This document shows positions 34,701-46,129 of a stretch of 64,000 nt of DNA, in pieces. The DNA is from Panax quinquefolius (lineage: Eukaryota; Streptophyta; Magnoliopsida; Apiales; Araliaceae): assembly GCA_020205615.1 (NCBI GenBank), contig CM035165.1, positions 90,148,005 through 90,212,004 of the forward strand, in the 5' to 3' direction. A program made the position numbers and the translations under genes. The notes under the pieces were generated by a model. That model did no database searches, had not been told where the DNA came from, and saw nothing but the letters and a program-made list of their open reading frames with translations. How positions within the stretch are numbered: position 1 is the stretch's first letter; each line of letters starts with the position of its first letter.

Positions 34701-35767
34701 CCTAATTTCCGAATCAGTCACCTCTTAAAATTCATAACACATCATTCGTTCATTTTTAACGGTTCAAAATTTGTGAACATATACTCAACTTATATATGTA
34801 TAACATATCAAAAAATCACAATGATCCAACGGTCAGATTAAAAATTATAACTCACACAATAAAGCTGTAAGAACACTGATTTTATCTTTTAATACCTCCA
34901 ATCCGACAAAATACTAATAAAATACCTTATCATTAATTTCTTCTTTTATAACCACATAAATAAATCCATCATTTATATCCGCATCAAATAAATATTTCCT
35001 TACCATATAAATCAATAATTAATTATTCACAAATAATATTACGAGAATCACAATTATAATGAACGAGCGGTTCTGGGAAAGAGGGGCTTTCCTCCGATAA
35101 GGATTTCTCCTTACTGACGTGAAATTAGGTGACTAAAACTCTCCTTGACAGAACTTTCTAGATATTGCCAATAATGTTATCTAATAATATTATTCAAATG
35201 ATATGTATTATTGATCTGATAATGGAGATACTGTGCAGTGACAATTATTGAAACAACAATAATATAAAATATCAATGCAACAATTATTGATTCAATAAAA
35301 TAAAATATTGAACAGTAATTACTGTAACAATTATTGAGTAGTGCCTTCTTACGTAAGAATCAATAATTCAACAATCTTGTACAGGTAATACGAGTGTCTT
35401 CTTTGCGTAATAACGCTTATTACTTTACTTTACCAACGGGTATTCAGCGATGTTGTTAGCAGTAACGATTACGCCATTATTTATAAAAACTTAATTTTGT
35501 CGTTTTCTTCATCCCACGGTTTATTACATTATGGGGCCCACAAATGGATTCTTGTACGTAAATGCGAATATTCCAGAAGCGAAAGAATATTCCACGACCA
35601 AACGAATATTCCCCGACAAAAATAAATATTTTATAACCACTTGTGTATTTTGAAAAATTTGCACATTTCACCCATAACCAAAGCATTATATCAAATTAAC
35701 ACCTTATTATTCACAATAATAAATAGAGGAAATTCGATTTTATTCATTAAAAAGTTGGGGTCTTACA
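31756..35767 (-). mobile_element. Subfamily A LTR, copy A3
   Basis: It starts at 35767 (TGTAAGACCCCAAC) and ends at 31756; length is 4012 bp. The TATA box is at 34542-34550, the 14-bp repeats at about 33510-33605 and the hairpin minisatellite at about 32885-33155. It abuts the inside of the B 3' LTR at 35768. Direct flanks of the array are ATTAT (13706-13710) and ATAAT (35768-35772), not a perfect duplication. Confidence 0.9.
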
Positions 35768-36410
35768 ATAATTCACAATATTTAACAACCATGTCGCTCC
35801 AGAAAGAGGGGCTTTCAGATAAGGATTTCTCCTTATCATGCGGCGCAATTAGGTGACCAAACCTCTCCTTGATGAGAACTTCAAGACATTATCAATATTG
35901 CAAATAATAATATGAATAACTTTGCCGTCTCAATTATTGATTTAATAATATATCATATGCGCGGATGATCTTTGTAACAACAATTGAATTAATAATATGA
36001 GAGATATGATGCACCAATTCATTGTAACAATAATTGAGTATAAGCTGAGTGACTTCTCACGTAAGCATCAATAATCAATATCGTGTGCTCTTATGCAACC
36101 ACGCGTATTCATCGTACTTTTACTACGGGTAGTTCAGCAGCTTTTTAACGGTAACACCTCCGCCGTTATTTTTATAGAAAGATAATTTTGTCGTTTTCTA
36201 ACTACGACAATACTTCCGTTGTGGGGTCCACCAATGATTGTGCCGTCGTACGAATATTCCCCGACCAATCGAATATTATATAACCACTTCCTTACTTTGC
36301 AAAATTTGTAAATTTCACCCACAACTATAACAATATTCAAATCCACACCATAATATTCAAAAATATATTTCGAAAAAATTATTCTTTATTCATAAAAGTT
36401 GGGGTCTTAC

Positions 36411-36423
36411 AACCTCCCATTCT
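36411..36423 (-). promoter_or_regulatory. Polypurine tract of the B element
   Basis: On the minus strand AAGAATGGGAGGT precedes the LTR start TGTAAGACCCC. The A and C elements have AAGGAGGGGAGGT or AAGGAGGGTGAT at the same place. Confidence 0.7.
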
Positions 36424-37735
36424 TATGAAATTTTGTCTTCGAAATTAAGGTACATACCTGGTATGTCGAAGAGATGAGGATACCTTGACTTTATCTCAGA
36501 TTCTAACTCCCAAGTCATTTCCTCCACATCGTGGTTTCTCCACAAAACTTTGACTTGAGGTATAATCTTGGAGCGTAGAACATGATCCTTCTTATCCAAG
36601 ATTTTAACAGGTAACTCTTCATACATTAAATATTCCTCTATCTCGTCTGGTTCTAACTCAATAATGTGGTTCAGGTCTTTCACATATTTACGTAACATAG
36701 ATATGTGAAAAATATTATGAACACGAGACATACTTGGCGGTAAGGTGAGTCTATAGGCCACAGTTCCTACTCACTCGAGAATTAAAAATGGGCCAATGAA
36801 TAGAGGATTGAGCTTTCCTCTCTTTTCAAATATCGTAACTCCTTTCCATGGAGCAACACGTAACAACACATGATCTCCAATATCGAATTCTACGTCCTTT
36901 CGATGAAGATCAACATAACTCTTTTGTCGATCTTGTGAAGTTTTTATACGTTATCGGATCGTTTGAATCTTTTCTATAGTCATGCGTACCAACTCCGGTC
37001 CCAACAACGTTGCTTCACCCATTACATCCCAGCATACTGGAGAATGACACTTTCTCCCATACAACGCCTCAAATGGAGCCATGCCAATACTTGCTTGATA
37101 ACTATTGTTGCAGGAAAACTCCACCAATGGTAAGAACTTGTCCCAACTTCCTTTGAAGTCAAGGACACAGAGTCTTAATATATCTTCAAGAGTTTGAATA
37201 GTCCTCTCCATTTGCCTCGTAAAATGCGAGGATGATATCTCGAAGCTAAATCAGAAATCGTGCCCATAGCTTTCTGCAAACTAACCCAAAATCGTGAAGT
37301 GAATCTTGGGTCTTGATCAGAAACTATGGATACTGGCATACCATGCAGTCTTAGAATCTTATTTATGTACATACGAGCAAGACGTTCAAGTGTATAAGTT
37401 TCTCGTATAGGTAAGAAGTGAGAAGACTTGGTCATTCTATCAACAATGACCCAAATTGCATCTATGCCTTGAGAAACCTTGGGAAGACCAGTAACGAAAT
37501 CCATGGTAATGTGCTCCCACTTCCATTCTGAAATTCCAAGTGGTTGCAATGGACCTTTTGGTACTTGATGCTCCGCCTTGACTCGTTAACAAGTTAAACA
37601 CCTTGAGATAAACTCCGCTATCTTTCTCTTTATATTGCTCCACCAAAATGTATGTCGAAGATCATGATACATTTTGGTACTCCCAGGATGGATTGCAAAT
37701 GGTGTGTTGTGCGCCTCCATCATGATTTTATACTT
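36423..37735 (-). pseudogene. Integrase with C-terminal chromodomain-like region, frameshifted
   Basis: The zinc-binding N-terminal part (about 37735-37590) has HPGSTKMYHDLRHTFWW followed by CLTC. The core (37549-37175) shows MDFVTGLP with the first Asp and VSDQDPRFTS with the second. A frame break near 37200 separates these from the third acidic residue in MERTIQTLED (37211). The last part (36761-36423) carries the GPY/F-like AYRLTLPPSMSRVHNIFHIS and the tail YEELPVKILD ... VLWRNHDVEEMTWE, a diverged chromodomain. At least two breaks are present, so it is non-functional. Confidence 0.85.
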
Positions 37736-37739
37736 TAAA

Positions 37740-39351
37740 TTAGGGTCGTTAGGAACACAAAGTCCGGAGTTGACTCGAAGTATTCCTTCTTCATCGATTC
37801 TTGCTTCCGGAATAGCACCTTCTTGCACTTTCTTCCTCATACGTATCAGCTCCAGGTCTGTAGCTTGAGCAACTTTAACTTTATCGATTAAAGTCGGTTC
37901 TATTCGTATATTCGCCATCATCACATGGGTCCCTGGAGTCTTTAACTCTATCTCCATCCTTTGTAAGTCATACAAAATGGGCATTTGTGTTGACAATATT
38001 GCACTCGTACCCGCATATGATCTTCTACTCAATGCGTCAGCTACTACGTTCGCTTTACCAGGATGGTATTGAATGGTATGATCATAATTTTCAACAGTTC
38101 AAGCCAACGTCGTTGCCGCATGTTGAGTTCCTTTTGGGTGAAGAAATATTTGAGGCTTTTATGATCCGTATAGATCTCCACCTTCTCTCCATATAGGTAA
38201 TGCCTCCAAATCTTAAGTGCGAAGACAACAACTGCCAACTCTAGATCATGAGTAGGATAATTCCTCTCATATTCTTTGAGTTTCCGAGAGGCATATGTTA
38301 TGACTTTCCTATGTTGCATGAGAACACATCCTAAACCTTTGCCCGAAGCATCACTATAGATGATAAATCCCTCTGAGGCAGATGGTATTGTCAGAAAAGG
38401 TGCTGAAATGAGTCTTCCCTTGAGTTCTTAAAAACTCTTCTCACATTCCTCGCTCCAATCGAACTTTGTATCTTTTCGAGTCAGCTAAGTTAATGGAGTA
38501 GCGATTCGAGAAAATCCTTCCACGAATCTCCGAGAAAGCTACGTACTTCGGTCACTGACTTTGGTTGCTCCCAGCTTTAAATTGCTTCAATCTTCACTGG
38601 GTCAGCAGATATTCCATGATTTGATATCACATGCCCAAGGAATGCAACTTCCTCAAGCCAAAACTCACATTTCTTCAACTTGGCATAAAGCTTGTTTTCA
38701 CGAAGCTTTTGGAGTATCAGCCTCAAGTGTAACTCATGATCTTCACGGCTTTTAGAATATATGAGAATGTCATCAATAAAGACAACCACAAAGTGATCCA
38801 AATATTCCTTGAATACTCGGTTCATCATATCCATGAAAGCGGCAGGAGCATTAGTCAATCCAAAAGACATGACCAAGAATTCATAATGCCGTCTGCAGGA
38901 GTTTCGAAGCGATCTTTGGAATATCCTCAGTTTTAACCTTCAGCTGATGATATCCAGAACGAAGATTGATCTTTGAAAAGAATTGTGCTCCTTGTAACTG
39001 GTCAAACAGTTCATCAATGCGAGGTAATGGATACCTATTCTTGATGGTGACATGGTTCAATTCTCGGTAGTCAATATAAAGTCAAATACTCCCATCTTTT
39101 TTCTTCACGAATAGAATAGGAGCACCCCAAGGAGACGTACTAGGACGAATGAAACCAATGTCTAACAATTCCTGCAATTGGGTCTTTAACTCCTGAAGTT
39201 CAATAGGAGCCATTCGATATGGGGCTTTGGAAATGGGTTTTGTACCAGGTTCAAGGTTGATACAAAATTTAATTTCACGCTCTGGGGGTAGGCCAGGAAG
39301 TTCTTCAGGGAATACATTAGGAAATTTATTAACAATAGAAATATCATTCAA
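37740..39351 (-). pseudogene. Reverse transcriptase and RNase H domains, interrupted
   Basis: RT begins at 39351 with LPPEREIKF and APYRMAP, then [24 protein letters not shown] interrupts it at 39082 where related elements have Arg. More stops lie in 39080-38880. The catalytic FIDDILIYS is at about 38790-38763. RNase H follows, with [11 protein letters not shown] (about 38380) and [20 protein letters not shown] (within 38319-38044). Linker sequence runs to 37740. The gene order RT, RNase H, integrase is that of Ty3/gypsy. Confidence 0.88.
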
Positions 39352-39455
39352 AATTGACGTATTTTTGTTTAAATCCGTGACATGAGCTAAGAAAGCTTAA
39401 CATCCATTTTTCAATAAATGAATAGCTTTATGGCTTGAAATGACCGTGATTGATT

Positions 39456-39956
39456 TTAATGGTTTGGTCGCTTGAATTCGCATAATAGGTTGATTAGGAA
39501 TATGAAAACTAACAACCTTACGAAAATAATCAATTTTGCATGATGAGTAGTTAACCAATCAATCCCTAGAATTACGTCAAACGCAAGTATTTTTAAAGAA
39601 ATAAGATCGACAGGTAATGTGCGGTTACCGATTTGAATCAAACAAGTTTTATAAATCGTGGATGTAATGAAGGTTTCTCCCAATGGAGTTTCAACCGATA
39701 AGTCAAAGTTCAATTTCTCCGGAGTCAAATTTAAACGTTGAGCGCAAGTAGGAGAAATAAAAGAATGGGTAGAGCCGGTATCAAATAAGGTATATACTTC
39801 ACTAGAGTTTATGATAAGCTTACCCGTGATGACCTCGTTCGGGTTCCTTGCTTTCTGAGAGGTTATAACAAATGCTCTCCCTTGAACTACCGGTTTTGTC
39901 TTGTTTGGGACGGACTTTGATGCCTCCCCATCCCAGATGGACTTGACTTCAGTGCA
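39456..39956 (-). pseudogene. Aspartic protease domain of pol
   Basis: The active-site triad is in LFDTGSTHSFIS at about 39791. The flap and downstream part include DVILGIDWL at about 39583-39554, with spacing normal for gypsy proteases. The frame is open across the domain but is shifted relative to the zinc-knuckle frame just upstream. Confidence 0.85.
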
Positions 39957-39958
39957 CG

Positions 39959-41044
39959 ACAAAATTGGGCTAAGTGACGTTCTCTTCCACAATTGTAGCA
40001 TGCTTTGGACTGCTGCGTACAGTTTAGACTGATGTGTCCCTCCCCTCCGCATTTGTAACATACGACCGGCGGTCGCTCTCCTTCCTTAACAACAGGTGTT
40101 GGTGCTGACGTCCTTCCATCATTATTAAATCTCCTCTTCTAGAAACTCCCACTTTTATTGTCTTGGCCATGATTACCACCGAAGTGGTTACCATTTCGGC
40201 ATGTTGATTCCTCCACGTTTGTTGTCACCACTTGATGGATCGCTACCTTTGGTGTTTTCATTCATTATCTTATTTGCTTTCTCTTGGTTGCGTTGACCCG
40301 TTATCGCGCTCCAATAAGCGAGCCCTATTTACAACATCCGAATACAAAACACGGTTTATGAGAAATAAGATATTGACGTATCTTCGGTTTCAAACTTCTT
40401 AAAAACATTCGCGTCATTCTCTCCTCATTATCAACCAAGTGGGACGCAAACCGGGATAACTCGACAAACTTAGCTTCGTACTGCGCCACAGTCATATTGT
40501 TCTACTCCAACTTGATGAACTCTACCTTTTTAATGTGATGAATACTTTCGGGAAAGTACTTGTCGTTGAACAATTCTTGGAACTTCTCCCAAGACATCTT
40601 CAGTGCGGTAGGTTGAGTACACTTTACCGATTCCCACCAGTAATCTGCCTCTCCTCGCAACATAAAGGTGGCAAAAGGAACCTTTTGCTCCTTAGAGCAT
40701 CGCAAGACATCAAATATCTTGGTGATCTGTTTTATCCATGCTTCCGCCTTAAGTGGTTTTGGCTCTCCAATAAACTCTGGTGATCCCAGCTCCTTGAACT
40801 ATTTAGCGGTGACCGTCCGAGAGTTTCCAGTGTTTTCATCTACATTTTGGACAGGAGTTTCTCTTGTTTGATGTTGTACGAATTGCATAAAGCTCCAAAA
40901 CATTCCGTCGTTCGCCATTTGGTCGGTGTTGTTGTTCACCTGAGGATTATTGTCTTCCTGTTGCACATTATCCTGGGTATTAATCTGTGGTGACTCCACG
41001 ATCTCATGTGCTTCATTGCTTATCTCAAAATTTTCGGATGCCAT
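39959..41044 (-). pseudogene. Gag with two CCHC zinc knuckles, interrupted by stops
   Basis: The probable start, MASENFEISNEAHE, is at 41044, 187 nt after the LTR. The capsid core carries FMLRGEADYWWESV and WEKFQELFNDKYFPESI (40705-40502). TAG stops in the same frame occur at 40799-40801 and just after VEFIKLE at 40502. Two zinc knuckles, CYKCGGEGHISLNC and CYNCGRERHLAQFC, lie at 40060-40019 and 40000-39959, in a frame separate from the protease. The RNA-binding packaging protein is thus complete in layout but broken. Confidence 0.85.
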
Positions 41045-42269
41045 TTTCCAATACTGCCACAAAACAAGGGTTAATTAATATATCACATATTATCCCTATA
41101 CTCTGACCGACCTGTTAAATACCAAATAAACTTAGGTAGGTCATACTAGCGAAGGAATTCCCCGTCTCTCCCCTCCTAGTTCTTGTCTCACATCTCAGCC
41201 AGGGATCATATCCCTAAGCTTTGTTACCAACTGTGACACCCCCAAAACAGGTATACATCACCCATCTTGAGTCGCCAGATACAAGGTACTGAATACAAAT
41301 ACAACTTAATTATACAAAAGTCGTGTAAAATACGAAAAAACATAGGTTGTGAGTTTTAATACAAATATTGTTATATACACAATATCCACACTCAATGGAG
41401 TCCTCATTACAATTATTATCACACTATTTCACAGAATAGTGAGGACTACTAATGCACCATCTAGGACCATCACTCTGTTCCCCGACTAGTCCCAGCTACG
41501 TTCTCATTTCCTGAAGAGAACAGTGAAAAAAAGGGTGAGCTCAACTAGCCCAGTAAGAAATATTATGACTAAGATAATGCAGAATAAATTATCATTAGCC
41601 TTCAACAATGTTAAACTGATAGAATATAATAGACAACAAGTTTAACTGCAGTGGATCAAGCAATCCATTAGAAGAGTCAAGTAAGGTATAAAATCTACTA
41701 TCTTCTATGATTTAAAAAGTTTTTCATCAACTTTATCGCTGAGACTCAGCTTAATAAATAAAATCAAATCATCCCTGCTCCACGGCCAAGGATATTCATG
41801 TAATCATCAATGGTCATGACTATACCAAATAATCCCTGGTCATAATCATACCAACAACTGTCCACCAATGAACTACAGGCCAATGAGGACTTTTACCACA
41901 TCATTCGTCACATTACGGTCATGATTATACCGAATAATCCCTGGTCATAATCATACCAAGTCCATCTATGCACGTAAGCCAAAGATGACTTTCATCACAA
42001 TATAAGCATGAGGATGATGACAATGACATAATAATTCAATAAAACAAGTTCAAGAATAAATTTTAAAGATTTATAAATTAATTTATCCAGGAACCAATAA
42101 CGTCCAAATTGTCAACATGATATTGCTTTATAGAGTAAAATTCAAGAATGCTCAGAAGAATATTTCCATGAAAAGATACTAGATGAAGAGCAAATATCAA
42201 GGATATTCCACTAATTTCATGGAGTATAGAAGCCAAAGCTTTAACCAACTAAGTATAATAGAATATATG

Positions 42270-42850
42270 AAACTACAAATGGATTTTCGCCCGCCATGCG
42301 GTAATCCACGTAGACAGGTCATTTCCACAATTTAATAAGGAATGAATACGAAGGATCATTCACCATGCATGTGGTAATCCACATGTAGGCGAGTTATTCC
42401 AATGAATAATAAAGAATGGAATAATGAAGGATTCACCACGTGCGTGCGATAGATCGCATGCAGAACGAGTTATTCCCAAGCAGAATAATAAATAATGGAA
42501 CCCAGTCCCAGTAAGCATACATATAGGATATTCCAGCGAGAATAATAAATAATGGAACGGTCCGGTAGCGCACGCACCAGTGATATTCGGCGAATAATAA
42601 AGAATGAGAATATTAGAAGAATTTCACCATGTATGCGGTACTTCACATAAGCAAAGTTATTCCAGCAGAATAATAAGAATGTAATTACAAGAATTCACCA
42701 CGTGCATGCGATAGGCCTTGCAGACGAGTTATTCAAAGCAGAATAATAAAGAATGGAATAATGAAGAATTTCACCATGTATGCGGATACTTGATAAACAA
42801 AGTTATTCCAACAGAATAATAAGAATGGAATAACTGAAGTTCTCTTCATG
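42270..42850 (-). repeat. About 65-bp palindrome-containing minisatellite in the B 5' LTR
   Basis: About nine units, each with GAGTTATTCC...GCAGAATAATA.AGAATGG and a variable spacer such as CACCACGTGCGTGCGATAG. The segment from GTTATTCC to GGAATAAC is an inverted repeat. The D LTR at 63500-63990 has the same repeat in opposite orientation, while the LTR at 2505-4760 has about one unit. Confidence 0.8.
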
Positions 42851-43059
42851 AATACGAAAGAAATAATACTCCTTACGAGTACAACAAATAATATCCCTTA
42901 CCTTAGAAGAAACTGGATATTGGAGTAGTGAAGTAGTAGACTACTTTTCTTCTTTTTCTCTATAGTTTCTCTCTCTAGAGTTTCAGTGAATTCGTAAGAA
43001 ATAATAAAGAAATGAGCTTCTATTTATAGGAGAATGGACTGAATAGTAACTAACTCATG

Positions 43060-43240
43060 AACGGTCCAGATTGATTTACTTTTAAACGGACGGTCCATAT
43101 TGGTTTACTATTAAAACTTAAAGCAACGGTCCATACTGATTTACTATTAAAACTTTAAACCAGCGATCCATATTGATTTACTATTATAACTTTCCACTAG
43201 CGGTCCATATTGATTTACTATTATATCTTCAACCAACGGT
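43060..43240 (-). repeat. 36-bp U3 repeats of the B 5' LTR
   Basis: About five units of GGTCCATATTGATTTACTAT just upstream of the TATA box, equivalent to the ten units at 2695-3050 but more diverged. Confidence 0.8.
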
Positions 43241-44164
43241 CTGAAAAATTAGCACATCTCCTCATGGAATAATATTGTACCCAAAAATGATTTGGACCGA
43301 AAAAAAATATATTTTACGGGTGAATAGTACCCAATGAATAGTAACTCATGAATAGTACTCCGACATGAAAAGTGCCCAGAATACCCAATTCAACAATATA
43401 ACCTCCAGACATCAATTATTATCGAAACAAATGTCGATTTCCACTAACACAAATAATTCTAACACAATGGAACTATAAAATTTATCTTTAATCAACATGA
43501 ACTTATTCATCATTAATATTTTAATTCACAATATTTAACAACTGGTCGTTCCGTGAAAGAGGGGCTTTCGATAAGGATTTCTCTTTATTGGTAGCATGAT
43601 TAGGTGACCAAACCTCTCTTTGATAGAACTTCTAGCCATTGTCAATATTACAAATAATAATATGAATAACTTTGTCGTCTCAATTATTGATTTAATAATA
43701 TATCATATTATGCAGATGATACTGTAACAATAATTGAATCAATAATATGAGAGATATGATGCAACAATTCATCTTGTAGCAATAATTGAGTATAACCGAG
43801 TGACTTCTCACGTAAGCATCAATAATCAATCTGGTGTACTACTACGCACGACCACGCGTATTCTTTTACTTTTACTACGAGGGTAGTTCAGCGGTTTTAA
43901 CGGTAACACCTCATTGTTATTATTATAGAAAGATAATTTTGTTATTTTCTAACTACGACATAATACTTCCGTTGTGGGGTCCACTAATGATTGTCTTGTC
44001 GCACGAATATTCCCGAATATTCCCCGACCAATCGAATATTATATAACCACTTGCTTACTTTGCAAAATTTGTAAATATCACCCACAACTATAACATTATA
44101 TCAAATCCACCGTAATATTCAAAAATATATTTTGAGAAAATTATTTTTATTTCAGGGTAATCTT

Positions 44165-44165
<1 letters not shown>

Positions 44166-44234
<69 letters not shown>
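44166..44234 (+). repeat. (TA)n microsatellite
   Basis: About 34 units at the truncated outer edge of the B 5' LTR, probably where the LTR terminus was lost. Confidence 0.95.
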
Positions 44235-44237
<3 letters not shown>

Positions 44238-46129
44238 GTTTGACATAGTTTGGGAACTAATGGATATGGAAAATATACATGTTTGACATAGTTTGGGAAC
44301 TAATGGATATGGAAAGACAACTTCTAAGTTCAAATTTATCACTATATATATAATTTTAATTTGACTCAAGAATGAACAAAAAAGGATAAGTAATGTAAGA
44401 GTTATGATACAAACAAAAATAGTGTTTTGTTAAAGTAAAATTAGGAAAACGGGTGTTATAACTCGGCTTGAGATGAATTTTGAATAAAGATATATTTTGA
44501 CGTATAATAACTTATTTTGACGCAACGAAAAGATTTTCTTAAAATTTAGAATGTTTGAATTTAATTTTGAATTATAAGCTTATTGGAGAAGTTAACAGGA
44601 ATGTTAAAATATAATTATGGGAAGTAAATTAATAAAAGTGAATATTATTCTGAGGAAGTTATTTTGTTGACAGAAAATATTTTATATTTAATGTTGTAGA
44701 AGACTCAGAATTGAGTATGGAAGAGTGAAATATTGAATGTGAATAATGTAGATGATGAACTATGGACGGAGAAAAGTTTCCCTAACTTGTACAAATTGAT
44801 TATTGTGTGCTAGTTTCCTTAAATTTTTACAGGTTTCCTCACTTTGAGCAATTTCTTTAACTTGAAGTAAGATTGTTATTATTGCAAGTTTTAAACTTAC
44901 CAAATTTTTTAATAATTGTGTAAGTTTTGGCACTACGTGCATTTGAATTTTTTTTATTAGCTAAACTTATGTTCGTTGTTATGTAATATCAAATTGTTCA
45001 ATATGTTGATCATGAATATTATTTTAAGAGTGAATGTCATTTGTTTCGGCTACTCTGTTGTCGACTCAACTCTTTTAGTTTTGGCATAATTAAGAGATTT
45101 GACAATTTTTGTGGCTATTAACTTTTATAAAAGAGTTCAATTTCTCATGAACATGTACAGAATTAAGAGCAATTATGACTGTTGAATTATGTAGTATGAT
45201 GTGTTCATGGTCCTCATGACCATGTATAACAATCAAAGCAATTATATTTGTTGAAATCAGATGATGAGTTCATGGTCCTCAAGACCATTGGTAAAAGTTT
45301 TTAGTTGACTGTTAAATAATTATTGTCCATATAATGCCGACTTGGAGATTATATAGCCAGGCCATATATTGTCATGGTGATGCCTTAGCTTGTCAGGTTG
45401 TTAGGTTGCGCTCAATCAAAGAAATGTTTTTTGAAAAATTAAAGAGTTAATGGTTAACGACCCCTCAGTAATAATCTAAAGAAAAAGGCTATTATATTGA
45501 AGTTCTAATACTACTTATTTACTTTGTGTTGTCACACATTTCTGAAGTTTCACATGTTGAAAAGCCTCTTTAACGAGCTATTCATTTTTTCAAAGTATAT
45601 TTATTCACTGTTAAGTTATTCTGACAAGTCACTGTGTACTACATATAGTAAGGTAACATGTTACATGTCATATTCAGTGTTGTTTCGTTGATCACATATA
45701 GTATGATTCAACATAACTCTCTTTCCTTTAAGTCGACCATTCAAGTAACTAAAGTTGATAATCCTTACAATTTAGAAATATTAAATTATTGATTCATGTT
45801 TATTCATTAAATTGTTTCATTTAAATTTTATACTTATTGAGCATATTTGATGCTAACTCTTGCCAAACATTAACTTGGTGCAGGTAGAAAATAAGGACCA
45901 GAATGGTCAGATTTAAACTATAGAATGGAAGATTAAAATCATATAAAGGTTACAGGTTGGTATCAAGTAAAAAGAATAAGACCTAAGTTGCGATACCGCG
46001 ATGAAGTATGTGATATAATGTATAAATAGACTAGTTAAATAAAAAAAATATTGATAGATGTTGAGGATGATGATGAATAATGAACACCAAGTCCGTTGTT
46101 GCGAGTACTCAAATTTTGGGGGCATTATA
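44235..46129 (+). repeat. 1.9-kb duplicated segment, copy 1 (probable LTR of another family)
   Basis: It is colinear with 60554-62515 over its length, with small indels. A roughly 150-bp stretch present at about 61350-61500 is missing here near 45058. The first 42 bp (CATGTTTGACATAGTTTGGG...) are duplicated in tandem. The right end, AAATTTTGGGGGCATTATAG, resembles the TTTTGGGGGCGTCACAG terminus of the gypsy LTRs, preceded by a GTTGCGAGTACTC-like stretch. It is therefore probably a diverged LTR. No coding frame is supported. Confidence 0.6.

Larger units (their letters stand above)
35768..44150 (-). mobile_element. Ty3/gypsy chromovirus (Tekay/Del-like), decayed gag-pol element of subfamily B
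   Basis: It reads on the minus strand. The 5' LTR is 44150-41232, with its outermost roughly 25 bp lost next to a TA microsatellite. A degraded primer binding site TTGGTAACAAAGCTTAGG follows at 41212-41230. Gag, protease, reverse transcriptase, RNase H, integrase and a C-terminal chromodomain-like region follow in the usual gypsy order. The polypurine tract region is at 36412-36425. The 3' LTR (36411-35768) is cut after 644 bp where LTR A3 begins. Frame breaks throughout show it is inactive. The chromodomain-like tail with VLWRNHDVEEMTWE, together with LTRs of several kilobases, points to the Tekay/Del lineage. Confidence 0.85.
41232..44150 (-). mobile_element. 5' LTR of the B element
   Basis: About 2.9 kb. 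It ends at 41232 with GGGGGTGTCACA, and the TATA box is at 43020-43028 (minus). It includes a 36-bp U3 repeat block (43060-43240) and a roughly 65-bp R/U5 minisatellite (42270-42850). The outer terminus is missing at 44150. Confidence 0.85.

Noticed and set aside
44088..44369. 93-codon frame with a Tyr-Ile run
   Set aside because: It spans a (TA)n microsatellite at the broken LTR edge; no real coding signal.
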